From Flavobacterium sufflavum (GTDB taxonomy: Bacteria > Bacteroidota > Bacteroidia > Flavobacteriales > Flavobacteriaceae), in contig NZ_SACJ01000011.1 of assembly GCF_004016525.1 (NCBI RefSeq), positions 62,001 to 126,000 of the forward strand: a stretch of 64,000 bases of DNA. Reading direction: 5' to 3'. The notes beneath the pieces are model-generated. The model did not search any database and was not told the DNA's origin. It was given only the letters and a program-made list of their open reading frames with translations. This document shows, one piece after another, positions 1 to 7,745 of this stretch (position 1 is the first letter of the stretch; each line of letters opens with the position of its first letter). Position numbers and translations under genes: made by a program.

Positions 1-363
1 AAAAGGGATGTTCTCAGAGTCACCTAAAATCATTTCTATCCTGTTAGATAGATTTTTTTGTGCAATCTTTTTTACTCCCACTTCCAGCATTCCTGCCGAG
101 ATGTCTAGCCCGGTAATTTTTTTAGCGCTGGTATTTGCCATTAAAATAGCTAAATCCCCTGTTCCTGTTGCAATGTCTAATATGGTTTCAGGATTTGTGT
201 TGGTAACTATTTTTAAAACTTTCTTTCTCCATTTAACGTCAATGCCAAAAGAAATAACGCGGTTCAGATTGTCGTAGTTTCCGGAAATAGTATCAAACAT
301 CTTTGCTACTTGTTCTTTTTTACCTAATTCAGAGTCTTTATAAGGGGTGATATTTTTTGACAT
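1..363 (-). CDS. ubiE: Demethylmenaquinone/ubiquinone methyltransferase UbiE/MenG, 3' end cut by window
   Basis: Reverse-strand frame starting at the ATG at 363-361 and open to the window edge (121 codons visible). The start [20 protein letters not shown] and the SAM-binding motif [12 protein letters not shown], followed by [10 protein letters not shown], are typical of the UbiE/MenG/COQ5 C-methyltransferase family. The family carries out the last methylation of menaquinone; flavobacteria use menaquinone, so the substrate is probably demethylmenaquinone. The C-terminal half lies outside the window. The neighbour at 520 is transcribed divergently. Confidence 0.9.
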   Translation of the reverse strand, partial: MSKNITPYKDSELGKKEQVAKMFDTISGNYDNLNRVISFGIDVKWRKKVLKIVTNTNPETILDIATGTGDLAILMANTSAKKITGLDISAGMLEVGVKKIAQKNLSNRIEMILGDSENIPF

Positions 364-493
364 TTTTTAAATTTTGACAAATATACTATAATGGTGTTTA
401 AGTTGAAACTGAAATTGATTTTCAATTATAATTAGGTGTTATTCTTCGTTGTAATTTTTTTACAAAAATCACTAAAAGTGGGTATTGTGATGT

Positions 494-507
494 AGGATAA
501 TTATCCT
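494..507. promoter_or_regulatory. Perfect 14-bp palindrome upstream of a small membrane protein gene
   Basis: AGGATAATTATCCT is perfectly self-complementary and ends 12 bases before the ATG at 520. It could be a dimeric-regulator operator, or chance in A+T-rich DNA. No copy was noticed elsewhere in the window. Confidence 0.25.
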
Positions 508-519
508 GAAATTTACCAG

Positions 520-855
520 ATGAATTTATTTGCAATGAATAGTAAGGAATTAGTAGTTCAGATCAGATGGTTGTTTTTTGCGTTGGCATTATCATTTGTT
601 CTTGTGATTTATTTTGATGGAGCTGTTTTGTTTAGAAACAGTGCTGTAGTCAAAGCGCAAAATACGTTCTTAGGATTAAATTTGTTTTTGGAAATTTTAA
701 TTTTCATTTCCTTTACTACCTTCGTGGTATTTGGTATTAAAGGTTTTTTCGAGATGTTCTCTCGAAAGATAGCAAATGTGATCATTTTCGTTTCGGGAGT
801 GAGTTTGCTATTTGTAAATTTGGTGTTGGTATGTCAAATTATTTTTCAAGACTAG
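520..855 (+). CDS. Small integral membrane protein of unknown function
   Basis: 111 residues with three strongly hydrophobic stretches (about residues 16-33, 49-73 and 83-108), so probably an inner-membrane protein. No family was recognised. In-frame ATG codons at 520 and 535 are both possible starts; the first was chosen because a 14-bp palindrome sits just upstream and the extra five residues do not disturb the topology. It is followed by a bidirectional terminator shared with metK, so it is probably monocistronic. Confidence 0.6.
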   Translation: MNLFAMNSKELVVQIRWLFFALALSFVLVIYFDGAVLFRNSAVVKAQNTFLGLNLFLEILIFISFTTFVVFGIKGFFEMFSRKIANVIIFVSGVSLLFVNLVLVCQIIFQD

Positions 856-889
856 AACTATTTCCTGATTATTGCAATTAAAGACATTA

Positions 890-920
890 AAAAAGCCATT
901 CGTTTTGCGAATGGCTTTTT
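890..920. terminator. Bidirectional rho-independent terminator
   Basis: A 13-bp perfect stem (AAAAAGCCATTCG at 890-902, its complement at 908-920) with a five-base loop and A/T runs on both sides. It lies between the convergent 520-855 gene and metK and can serve both. Confidence 0.85.
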
Positions 921-941
921 AGTTTATAATGAGATGGATAA

Positions 942-2192
942 TTATAATCCAAATGCTGTTTTAATTTGGTCAACATAGTCTAATTTCTCCCATGTAAATA
1001 ATTCTACAGTTACTGTTTTTTCGTCACCTCCCGGAGCCGAGAAAGTTTTGGTAACAACTTCAGGTGTACGTCCCATATGTCCGTAAGCAGCAGTTTCGCT
1101 GTAAATAGGATTTCTTAGTTTTAAACGTTGTTCGATAAAGTAAGGACGCATATCAAAAATAGCTTCTACTTTTTTAGCGATTTCACCATTTGTTAAGTTT
1201 ACTTTTGAAGTTCCATAAGTTTCAATAAAGATACCCATCGGTTCAGCAACACCAATTGCATAAGAAACCTGAACTAAAATTTCGTCAGCAACACCGGCTG
1301 CAACTAAGTTTTTAGCAATATGACGAGTAGCATAAGCGGCACTTCTGTCTACTTTACTTGGATCTTTTCCTGAGAAAGCACCACCACCGTGAGCTCCTTT
1401 TCCTCCGTAAGTATCAACAATAATTTTTCTACCAGTAAGTCCGGTATCACCGTGAGGTCCACCAATTACAAATTTCCCTGTAGGGTTGATGTGGTAGTTA
1501 ATTTTATCATTGAACAAGTGAGCGTGCTCTGGGTTTTTAGCAATAATTCTCGGAATCAAAATTTCAACAATATCCTTTTTGATTTTAGCAAGCATTGCAG
1601 CTTCTTCGTCAAAATCATCATGTTGTGTAGAAATTACAATCGCGTCAATACGTATTGGTGTGTTGTCATCGCTGTATTCTAAAGTAACTTGAGATTTAGC
1701 ATCTGGGCGTAAATAAGTGATTTCTTTGTTTTCACGTCTTAAAGCAGCTAATTCTCTTAAAAGGCTATGTGATAAATCAAGTGCCAATGGCATATAATTT
1801 TCAGTTTCATTAGTAGCATAACCGAACATCATTCCCTGATCTCCTGCTCCTTGTTCTTCAGGGCTTTTTCTGTCAACACCTTGATTGATATCGGCTGATT
1901 GTTCGTGAATAGCAGAAAGAATTCCACAAGAATTAGCTTCAAACATGTATTCGCTTTTAGTGTATCCAATTTTTCGGATTACATCACGAGCAATTTGTTG
2001 AACATCTAAATAAGTATTCGATTTTACTTCTCCGGCTAAAATAACCTGACCGGTAGTTACTAAAGTTTCGCAAGCTACTTTTGAGTCAGCATCAAATGCC
2101 AGGAAGTTATCAATTAATGCGTCTGAAATTTGATCTGCAATTTTGTCTGGATGTCCTTCACTCACAGATTCTGACGTAAATAAATAAGCCAT
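942..2192 (-). CDS. metK: S-adenosylmethionine synthase
   Basis: 416 residues, usual for the Bacteroidota enzyme. It makes SAM from methionine and ATP in the cytoplasm. Visible signatures are [20 protein letters not shown] near the N-terminus (methionine/ATP binding), the [12 protein letters not shown] hexapeptide region at about 115-126, and the glycine-rich [19 protein letters not shown] motif at about 270-290. It is transcribed alone, away from the methionine operon at 3724. Its long leader holds a candidate SAM-II-type riboswitch, so feedback by its own product is likely. The terminator at 890-920 closes the unit. Confidence 0.97.
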   Translation of the reverse strand: MAYLFTSESVSEGHPDKIADQISDALIDNFLAFDADSKVACETLVTTGQVILAGEVKSNTYLDVQQIARDVIRKIGYTKSEYMFEANSCGILSAIHEQSADINQGVDRKSPEEQGAGDQGMMFGYATNETENYMPLALDLSHSLLRELAALRRENKEITYLRPDAKSQVTLEYSDDNTPIRIDAIVISTQHDDFDEEAAMLAKIKKDIVEILIPRIIAKNPEHAHLFNDKINYHINPTGKFVIGGPHGDTGLTGRKIIVDTYGGKGAHGGGAFSGKDPSKVDRSAAYATRHIAKNLVAAGVADEILVQVSYAIGVAEPMGIFIETYGTSKVNLTNGEIAKKVEAIFDMRPYFIEQRLKLRNPIYSETAAYGHMGRTPEVVTKTFSAPGGDEKTVTVELFTWEKLDYVDQIKTAFGL

Positions 2193-2254
2193 AATATATA
2201 ATTTATAAAATTAAGCGAGGAAAAATAACTGCAAAAAAGGACTAAAGGAGAGTT

Positions 2255-2352
2255 TCTGCTTTAGCATTTTTTTTCTACTGAGAAGTTCTCAGTATTCATA
2301 ATGAAGTTTTTTCATCATGAAGAGGTTGCAATCAGTTCAAATTTTTCCTCTT
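2255..2352 (-). promoter_or_regulatory. Candidate SAM-II (long-loop) riboswitch upstream of metK
   Basis: Read on the minus strand: P1 AAGAGG (2352-2347) pairs with CCTCTT (2325-2320), enclosing AAATTTGAACTGATTGCAA. This resembles the SAM-II core (a GATTT-like stretch, then TTGCAA before the P1 closing strand). About 55 nt further is the hallmark GCTAAAG (2265-2259), and the following CAG can pair with CTG in the P1 loop to make the pseudoknot. The gap holds two extra hairpins (about 2319-2297 and 2292-2276), as expected of the long-loop form known in Bacteroidota. A downstream CTTTAG (2247-2242) can pair with CTAAAG and compete with the pseudoknot; a T-run follows it. Confidence 0.75.
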
Positions 2353-2365
2353 GTATTTTGAGCTG

Positions 2366-2373
2366 CAAAGGTA
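2366..2373 (-). promoter_or_regulatory. metK promoter -7 box
   Basis: TACCTTTG on the minus strand matches the Bacteroidota -7 consensus TAnnTTTG. The expected start site lies a few bases downstream, about 10-15 nt before riboswitch stem P1. No good -33 TTG was found at standard spacing. Confidence 0.6.
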
Positions 2374-2559
2374 TGAAACCATTTTTGAATTGTAAATTAA
2401 TATCAACTAATTTTTTAATTAAAAATAAAAGTGATTATTTGAATTGGGAGGATCGAGAATTTGTCAGTGAAGTATAAAAAATGCAAAGGCAGTTGTGTTT
2501 GCATTCGAGATGATTTTTACGATACATTATAATGACTTTAATTTAAAGTACAGTTAACA
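2374..2559. other. A+T-rich intergenic stretch, nothing recognised
   Basis: Between the divergent metK promoter and the promoter at 2560. No open frame of substance, no RNA fold and no repeat were recognised. Confidence 0.5.
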
Positions 2560-2587
2560 TTGGATTTGGGTTTCGGTTGTATCTTTG
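2560..2587 (+). promoter_or_regulatory. Promoter of a short hairpin transcript
   Basis: TTG at 2560-2562, a 17-nt spacer and TATCTTTG at 2580-2587 match the Bacteroidota -33/-7 consensus. The expected start site (about 2593) falls at the beginning of the hairpin at 2594-2661. Confidence 0.6.
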
Positions 2588-2592
2588 TATCA

Positions 2593-2669
2593 TCAAATCA
2601 AAAGAGCGGAATGGAGTTAATTTTTTAAATTATCTTGGAGAAAAGGCTCTTATTTGATTTGTTTTTTAG
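2593..2669 (+). ncRNA. Candidate small RNA or attenuated leader, about 75 nt
   Basis: Immediately downstream of a consensus promoter. CAAATCAA and AAGAGC (2594-2607) pair with GCTCTT (2646-2651) and TTGATTTG (2654-2661), 14 pairs with a two-base bulge, and a run of six T follows (2662-2667). Promoter, hairpin and terminator together define a minimal transcript. The loop contains only a five-codon ORF (ATG at 2611). It may be a small RNA or the leader of the units that follow; no known family was recognised. Confidence 0.45.
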
Positions 2670-2771
2670 TTGTAAGTTTAAAAATAATGTTAAAAAGCAT
2701 AATTAACTGTTAATTAATGCTGTTAGCGGAAATTTTTTCAAAAATAATAATGGGTTGTAAATATTAATTTA

Positions 2772-2779
2772 TATATTTG
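2772..2779 (+). promoter_or_regulatory. Promoter -7 box of a leader-like transcript
   Basis: TATATTTG matches TAnnTTTG. A TTG at 2755-2757 is the only -33 candidate and its 14-nt spacing is short. Transcription would start about 15 nt before the mini-ORF at 2801. Confidence 0.5.
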
Positions 2780-2800
2780 TGACTCTAAATAAAAAAGAAA

Positions 2801-2869
2801 ATGAATTTTATTATTTGTAAGAAATCAATGGTCCAAGCAAAAGAAATCGGCAGGAGTGCGGTAGCTTAA
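2801..2869 (+). CDS. Candidate 22-residue leader peptide, unit 1
   Basis: ATG at 2801 preceded by a purine-rich AAAAAAGAAA; the peptide is MNFIICKKSMVQAKEIGRSA plus VA, stop TAA at 2867-2869. Its last codons contain CAGGAG (2851-2856), which can pair with CTCCTG (2907-2912) in the left arm of the following terminator, the geometry expected of an attenuator. Codon content does not point to one amino acid. It may equally be a chance ORF in a small RNA. Confidence 0.4.
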   Translation: MNFIICKKSMVQAKEIGRSAVA

Positions 2870-2900
2870 TTTTTTTATTCAAATAAGACTAAAATATAGC

Positions 2901-2932
2901 AAAAGCCTCCTGAGAAATCGGGAGGCTTTTTT
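2901..2932 (+). terminator. Strong rho-independent terminator
   Basis: A 13-bp stem from 2901-2913 to 2918-2930 (core AAAAGCCTCC/GGAGGCTTTT) with a GAAA tetraloop and a T-run. It lies 32 nt after the stop of the 22-residue mini-ORF, with no long gene directly upstream. Confidence 0.85.
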
Positions 2933-2975
2933 GTTAGAAAACAAATAATTAAAATTTCAAAATACAAAGATTACA

Positions 2976-3050
2976 ATGATTAATATTAAAAATAAACAGA
3001 ATAAACATTTTACAGTCTCTATGTCTTGCGCAAAGTTACTAGTCTGTTGA
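2976..3050 (+). CDS. Candidate 24-residue leader peptide, unit 2
   Basis: ATG at 2976, stop TGA at 3048-3050; the C-terminal part reads SMSCAKLLVC. Three bases after the stop, CCAAAAG (3054-3060) can pair with CTTTTGG (3083-3089), the left arm of the next terminator, the same layout as the pheA leader at 32713. No separate promoter was seen, so it would be reached by read-through of the terminator at 2901-2932. The sensed amino acid, if any, is unclear (two Cys, one internal Met, two Leu near the end). Confidence 0.35.
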   Translation: MINIKNKQNKHFTVSMSCAKLLVC

Positions 3051-3077
3051 TATCCAAAAGTATCGTTTATATAATAT

Positions 3078-3114
3078 AAACCCTTTTGGTAAATACTCCA
3101 AAAGGGTTTTTTTT
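3078..3114 (+). terminator. Strong rho-independent terminator upstream of a small gene
   Basis: A 12-bp stem (AAACCCTTTTGG at 3078-3089, CCAAAAGGGTTT at 3098-3109), eight-base loop and a run of T. It sits 66 bases before the ATG at 3180, so it may attenuate that gene. Confidence 0.85.
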
Positions 3115-3179
3115 ATTCAGAAAGCATAATTTTTATAATAACAAACAACAAACAATAAGTCAAATTAAATTTAAACATC

Positions 3180-3386
3180 ATGAACACAAAAAGAATGATT
3201 ACCAGAGCATTGGAACTTATAAGGGATATAAGGACAAACAACATTGAAGAAAAAGAGAATAGAGTAGAATTAACAAACGCCAGATTTGGGATTAATTTGG
3301 ATGCAAATTTCAAAGATCAAAAGAAAGCCGCTGATTCATTAACGTTTATGATGTATTCTAAAGAAAATGAAACACTGTTCATCTAA
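3180..3386 (+). CDS. Small hypothetical protein, 68 residues
   Basis: Charged, apparently soluble, with a predicted helical N-terminus (MNTKRMITRALELIRDIRTN). No signal peptide, membrane segment or known domain. ATG at 3180 is the only good start. It lies downstream of two terminators and before a hairpin at 3411-3459. An overlapping reverse frame (3113-3313) looks like a shadow. Coding status is likely but not proven; function unknown. Confidence 0.5.
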   Translation: MNTKRMITRALELIRDIRTNNIEEKENRVELTNARFGINLDANFKDQKKAADSLTFMMYSKENETLFI

Positions 3387-3410
3387 GTATAGTTTTGTAA
3401 ATATCGGTTT

Positions 3411-3459
3411 CAAACGCAGGTGATTTCTGGATTTTGTGTTCAGTGATGACTTGCGTTTG
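3411..3459 (+). terminator. Probable terminator hairpin after the 68-residue ORF
   Basis: CAAACGCAGGT (3411-3421) pairs with ACTTGCGTTTG (3449-3459), with one G-T pair. The loop is long and the following T-run is interrupted (TTTATT), so efficiency is uncertain. Confidence 0.45.
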
Positions 3460-3561
3460 TTTATTATGTAGTTGCTGATTTAAATCTGAATCAGCAAAAT
3501 TTGTTTGTTTGAAAAAATAGTAGTTACTTTGTGCCTTTAAAGTTCATAAACGTATTGAAAT

Positions 3562-3661
3562 GTTATAAAGAAAGCTCGAGGGAATAGACCCGATGAAAGC
3601 TTAGCAACCCTTTGCAAACGAAGAAGGTGCTACATTCTATCCGTCAGGCGGAAAAGATAAC
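3562..3661 (+). promoter_or_regulatory. SAM-I (S-box) riboswitch upstream of metX
   Basis: P1 GTTAT (3562-3566) pairs with ATAAC (3657-3661). Between them are the S-box landmarks in order: AAGAAAGC, GAGGGA, GACCCGATGAA, GCTTAGCAACC, AAGGTGCTA, and GGAAAAGATAA at the end. It lies about 60 nt before metX, the usual Bacteroidota context. Downstream AGCTTTCTTT (3681-3690) is perfectly complementary to AAAGAAAGCT (3567-3576) inside the aptamer, a possible ligand-dependent alternative pairing. A weak -7-like TTACTTTG lies at 3524-3531. Confidence 0.93.
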
Positions 3662-3723
3662 AACAATAAAGTTTACTTCTAGCTTTCTTTTTAATGTTTC
3701 CATAATCAATCCTAATTAAAGAT

Positions 3724-4692
3724 TTGAAATTGGAAAATAAACCCAATCACATTATAATTCAAAATTTCACTACCGAAAGTGGTGCATTTTACCCTGTTTT
3801 AAATTTAAGTTACCAGCTTTTTGGTGCTGAATTGAATACAGCTCCTGTTGTTTTGGTTAATCACGCATTGACTGGAAATTCTCAGGTTATTGGTTCAACC
3901 GGATGGTGGAATGATTTAATTGGAGAAAATAAAACTATTGATACCAATAAATACAGCATTTTAGCTTTTAATGTTCCCGGAAATGGATATGATGGTGCCA
4001 TTGTAGAAAACTATTTGGATTTTAATGCCAGAGATATTGCAAAACTTTTTATCGAGGGAGTTAATTTTCTTAAAATTCAACAATTATATGCTGTTATTGG
4101 AGGTTCTGTAGGTGGCGGAATTGCCTGGGAGATGCTTGCTTTAGAGCCTAAGTTGGCATTGCATTTAATTCCTATTGCGACCGATTGGAAATCGACTGAT
4201 TGGTTGATTGCAAATTGTTTTCTGCAAGAGCAAATTTTAAAAAATTCGTCTAATCCAATTGAAGATGCCAGAATTCACGCCATGTTGTGTTATAGAACTC
4301 CGGAATCTTTCAAGATGAAATTTGATAGAACCATTAATGAAGAATTAGCTATATTTAATATTGAGAGTTGGTTATTGCATCATGGTAAGAAATTACAAAA
4401 ACGCTTTCAGTTGGCTTCTTATAAAATGATGAATCAATTGCTTAAAACGATTGACGTAACCCGAAACAGTGATTCTTTTGAAGTTTTTGCCTCTAAAATA
4501 CAAGCTACAATACACATCATAGGTATAAATTCAGATTTGTTTTTTACCGCAAGAGAGAATAAAGAAACCTACCAGGAGTTAAAAAAGTATAATGTCAATG
4601 TTTTTTATAACGAAATAGAATCCATTCACGGACACGATGCTTTCCTGATAGAATATGAACAATTAAACAACTTGCTTGCTCCTGTTTTTTAG
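3724..4692 (+). CDS. metX: Homoserine O-acetyltransferase (alpha/beta hydrolase fold)
   Basis: 322 residues. It transfers an acetyl group from acetyl-CoA to homoserine, the committed step to methionine. The nucleophile elbow GGSVGGG (Ser128), the acid INSDLFF (Asp271) and GHDAF (His304) form the expected triad; the N-terminal VLVNHALTGNSQV loop is typical. No ATG is available near the start: TTG at 3724 (or TTG at 3730) is the best choice, and an upstream ATG at 3694 ends at once. The SAM-I riboswitch controls it. It is shorter than the 370-residue proteobacterial enzymes, as usual in flavobacteria. The thrA gene follows after 22 bases. Confidence 0.92.
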   Translation: MKLENKPNHIIIQNFTTESGAFYPVLNLSYQLFGAELNTAPVVLVNHALTGNSQVIGSTGWWNDLIGENKTIDTNKYSILAFNVPGNGYDGAIVENYLDFNARDIAKLFIEGVNFLKIQQLYAVIGGSVGGGIAWEMLALEPKLALHLIPIATDWKSTDWLIANCFLQEQILKNSSNPIEDARIHAMLCYRTPESFKMKFDRTINEELAIFNIESWLLHHGKKLQKRFQLASYKMMNQLLKTIDVTRNSDSFEVFASKIQATIHIIGINSDLFFTARENKETYQELKKYNVNVFYNEIESIHGHDAFLIEYEQLNNLLAPVF

Positions 4693-4714
4693 TAGCAACA
4701 CAAAATAGAATTAA

Positions 4715-7129
4715 ATGAAAATATTAAAATTTGGAGGAAAGTCTTTATCGAATGGTGAAGGAATCAATAAAGTTGTTTCTATTATTGCAGATAAAGTAAA
4801 CCAAGGAGAAGAAATCGCTATCGTTGTTTCGGCACGTGGGAATGCTACTGATGAATTAGAAGAAATATTAGTGGCTGCCTCTAAAAATGCCGATTATAAA
4901 ACTTTACTTGAAGAATTTAAGAAATATCAGCAAGATGTATATTCGTCGGTAGATTTGTCTGAGGAATTTGCTGTTTTGGATAAATTATTCGAAGGGGTGA
5001 GCCTGATAGGCGATTATAGTTCTAAAATTAAAGATCAGATTCTTTCTATCGGAGAATTGCTTTCGGCTAAATTATTAACGGCAATTTTAATCGAAAAAGG
5101 AATCAACGCCCGATTTGCTGATTCGAGAATTTTCTTGAAAACGGATTCGAAATTTGGAGATGCACAACCGTTGGAGCAAATTTCGAAGAAAAATGTAATT
5201 CAGTATTTTAAAGAAAATGCAGGCTCAGTAGTTAATGTTGTAACGGGTTTTATTGGTTCTAACAATAATAATGTTACCACTACTTTAGGTCGTAACGGAA
5301 GTAATTATACCGCTTCTTTATTGGCTAATTATTTGAATGCTAAAGAACTTCAGAATTATACTCATGTCGATGGTATTTATACTGCTAATCCGGAGTTGGT
5401 TGCCGATGCTAAAAAAATAGATCATTTGACTTTTAATGAGGCGAATGAGTTGGCTAATTTTGGAGCAACTATTTTGCATGCTAAAACAATAATTCCTTTG
5501 TTAGAGAAAAATATTCCATTGCGAATATTGAATACTTTCAATCATGAAAACGAAGGAACTTTAATTACGGCAACTTCTAAAAATGCAGGAATTAAAACAC
5601 TTTCGGTTTTAGAAGATGTAGCTTTAGTGAATCTTGAAGGTAGAGGTTTACTTGGGAAAACTGGAGTTGATGCCCGTATTTTTAAAGTAATGGGTGATAA
5701 TAATATTAGTGTGAGTATTATTTCGCAAGGTTCTTCTGAAAGAGGAATCGGATTAGTAGTTGCGGAATCTCAGGCTACAAAAGCCATGATTGAATTAGAA
5801 AAAGAATTCGAAAATGATTTCTATTCTAAAGACGTTAATAAAATTTCGGTGACTGATGATGTTTCGGTAATTTCGATTATTGGACAGGATTTAAGTACTT
5901 TTTATAAGCCTTACACGGCTTTGATTAAAAACAAAATTGTTCCTATTCTTTTCAATAATACGGTTACTGGAAAAAATGTGAGTTTGGTTGTTAAAAAATC
6001 AGAGCTGAATAAAGCATTAAATGTTATTCATGGGGAGATTTTTGGAGTTTCTAAAAAAATCAACATTGCCGTTTTTGGTCATGGATTAGTAGGAGGAACT
6101 TTGATTAATCAAATTTTAGAATCGGCCGTTGCTATTGAGAAAAGAAAAGACATCAAATTGAATGTTTTTGCTATTGCAAATTCTAAAAGTGTTTTACTGA
6201 ATAAAGACGGAGTAACGCCAAACTGGATTAACGAAATTCAAACTAACGGATTCTCTTATACTATTGATGATATTATTGCTTACGCAAATGAGCATCATTT
6301 AGAGAATTTAATTGCTGTGGATAATACGGCAAGTGCGACATTTGTTGAGAATTATATTCCTTTGGTTGAAAATGGTTTTGATTTAATTTCTTCGAATAAA
6401 GTAGCCAATACTTTGAGTTATGGTTTTTACAAACAATTGCGTAGTGTATTGGCCGAAAATCAAAAAAGTTATTTGTATGAAACCAATGTTGGTGCAGGTT
6501 TACCATTAATTGATACGATAAAATTATTGCATCTTTCGGGTGAAAATATCACTAAGATTAAGGGAGTTTTCTCAGGAACTTTGAGTTATTTATTCAATAA
6601 TTTTTCTGCTAAAGATGTTCCGTTTAGTGACATTTTGAAAGAAGCGATTGATAATGGATATACCGAACCAGATCCAAGAGAGGATTTATGCGGAAATGAT
6701 GTAGGTAGAAAATTATTGATTTTGGCAAGAGAATTGGATTTGCAAAATGAATTTGAAGAAATTGCAATTCAGAATTTAATTCCGGAGCATTTGCGTGAAG
6801 GAAATGCTGCTGATTTCTTGACTAAATTAAAAGAGTTCGATCCAATTTATGATAAGATAAAGAACGAGCAACAGGCAAATCACGTTTTGCGTTACATAGG
6901 TGAATTGTCCGGTGATTTACAAAATGATAAAGGAATATTAGAAGTAAAATTAGTTTCTGTCCCTTCAGATACAGCTTTAGGCGGATTAAAAGGTTCTGAT
7001 TCTTTCTTCGAAATTTACACGGAATCTTACGGAGACAGACCAATTGTAATTCAAGGAGCTGGAGCTGGATCAGCGGTAACGGCAAGAGGGGTTTTTGGAG
7101 ATATTTTGAGATTGTCGGATAAAGGATAG
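4715..7129 (+). CDS. thrA: Bifunctional aspartate kinase-homoserine dehydrogenase
   Basis: 804 residues. The N-terminal kinase opens with KFGGKSLSNGEGI and has the substrate motif TTLGRNGSNYTASLLA. Regulatory ACT domains follow (about 300-440; LLGKTGVDARIFKVMGDNNI is the first). The dehydrogenase starts at about residue 450 with the NAD(P) loop FGHGLVGG, then SSNKVANTLSY, ETNVGAGLPLIDT, KGVFSGTLSYLFN and EPDPREDLCGNDVGRK. The fusion supplies homoserine to MetX directly upstream and to threonine synthesis. A single-base-class note: the kinase motif has GRNGSNYTA where GRGGSDYTA is commoner. Likely feedback-regulated through the ACT domains. Confidence 0.95.
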   Translation: MKILKFGGKSLSNGEGINKVVSIIADKVNQGEEIAIVVSARGNATDELEEILVAASKNADYKTLLEEFKKYQQDVYSSVDLSEEFAVLDKLFEGVSLIGDYSSKIKDQILSIGELLSAKLLTAILIEKGINARFADSRIFLKTDSKFGDAQPLEQISKKNVIQYFKENAGSVVNVVTGFIGSNNNNVTTTLGRNGSNYTASLLANYLNAKELQNYTHVDGIYTANPELVADAKKIDHLTFNEANELANFGATILHAKTIIPLLEKNIPLRILNTFNHENEGTLITATSKNAGIKTLSVLEDVALVNLEGRGLLGKTGVDARIFKVMGDNNISVSIISQGSSERGIGLVVAESQATKAMIELEKEFENDFYSKDVNKISVTDDVSVISIIGQDLSTFYKPYTALIKNKIVPILFNNTVTGKNVSLVVKKSELNKALNVIHGEIFGVSKKINIAVFGHGLVGGTLINQILESAVAIEKRKDIKLNVFAIANSKSVLLNKDGVTPNWINEIQTNGFSYTIDDIIAYANEHHLENLIAVDNTASATFVENYIPLVENGFDLISSNKVANTLSYGFYKQLRSVLAENQKSYLYETNVGAGLPLIDTIKLLHLSGENITKIKGVFSGTLSYLFNNFSAKDVPFSDILKEAIDNGYTEPDPREDLCGNDVGRKLLILARELDLQNEFEEIAIQNLIPEHLREGNAADFLTKLKEFDPIYDKIKNEQQANHVLRYIGELSGDLQNDKGILEVKLVSVPSDTALGGLKGSDSFFEIYTESYGDRPIVIQGAGAGSAVTARGVFGDILRLSDKG

Positions 7130-7192
7130 GGTCTAAGATTACAGATTTTAGAATTTAGATTTCAGATTGAATAATAAATAAAAGACATTAAA

Positions 7193-7627
7193 ATGAAAAT
7201 AACATTAGACAGAGTAAACGAAAACTTTCACTTTCAATTAAAAAATGAAAGAGGACATATAGTAAATGTTGATGCGCGTCCTGATTTTGGAGGAAATGAT
7301 ATGGGGCCAAGCCCAATGGAATTAGTATTGATGGGTGTTGCAGGTTGCAGCGGAATTGATATGATTTCGATTTTAAAAAAACAACGTCAGGAAATCACTT
7401 CTTTCAAAGCTGAGGTTGAAGGAGAGCGTGTGCAAGTAGGAGAAGCAAAACCATTTAAAGATATTCATGTGGTTTTTTCTTTGGAAGGAAATATCAAAGA
7501 AGATAAAGCGGCTAAAGCGGCACAATTGTCATTCGAAAAATATTGCTCGGTTTCTAAAACAGTGGAGCCTACAGCTACAATTCACTATAAAGTGATTTTG
7601 AACGGAGTAGAATTAGCTAAAAACTAA
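7193..7627 (+). CDS. OsmC/Ohr-family protein
   Basis: 144 residues. The two family cysteines are visible: Cys52 in GVAGCSGIDM and Cys118 in FEKYCSVSKT, with the GPSPMELVLMG segment before the first. OsmC proteins are small dimeric thiol peroxidases; members in methionine clusters have also been discussed as sulfur-handling proteins, but the actual substrate here cannot be read from sequence. It lies between thrA and the trans-sulfuration enzyme on the same strand, so it is probably co-transcribed. Confidence 0.85.
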   Translation: MKITLDRVNENFHFQLKNERGHIVNVDARPDFGGNDMGPSPMELVLMGVAGCSGIDMISILKKQRQEITSFKAEVEGERVQVGEAKPFKDIHVVFSLEGNIKEDKAAKAAQLSFEKYCSVSKTVEPTATIHYKVILNGVELAKN

Positions 7628-7745
7628 AAAGAATAACTTAAAATAATTAAGTCATATTGACTACAAAAGTTAGGAAAATAACTTTGAGAATCTCTGTGTT
7701 TTCTTTGCGAATCTTAGTGAAATGACTTTAAAAAAATAATACAAA

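Noticed and set aside
1389..1682. 97-residue forward frame inside metK
   Set aside because: Antisense shadow of a strongly conserved gene; no signal, domain or promoter.
3113..3313. Reverse-strand 66-residue hydrophobic frame
   Set aside because: Overlaps the 68-residue forward ORF and the terminator; hydrophobicity is a consequence of A+T-rich antisense reading.
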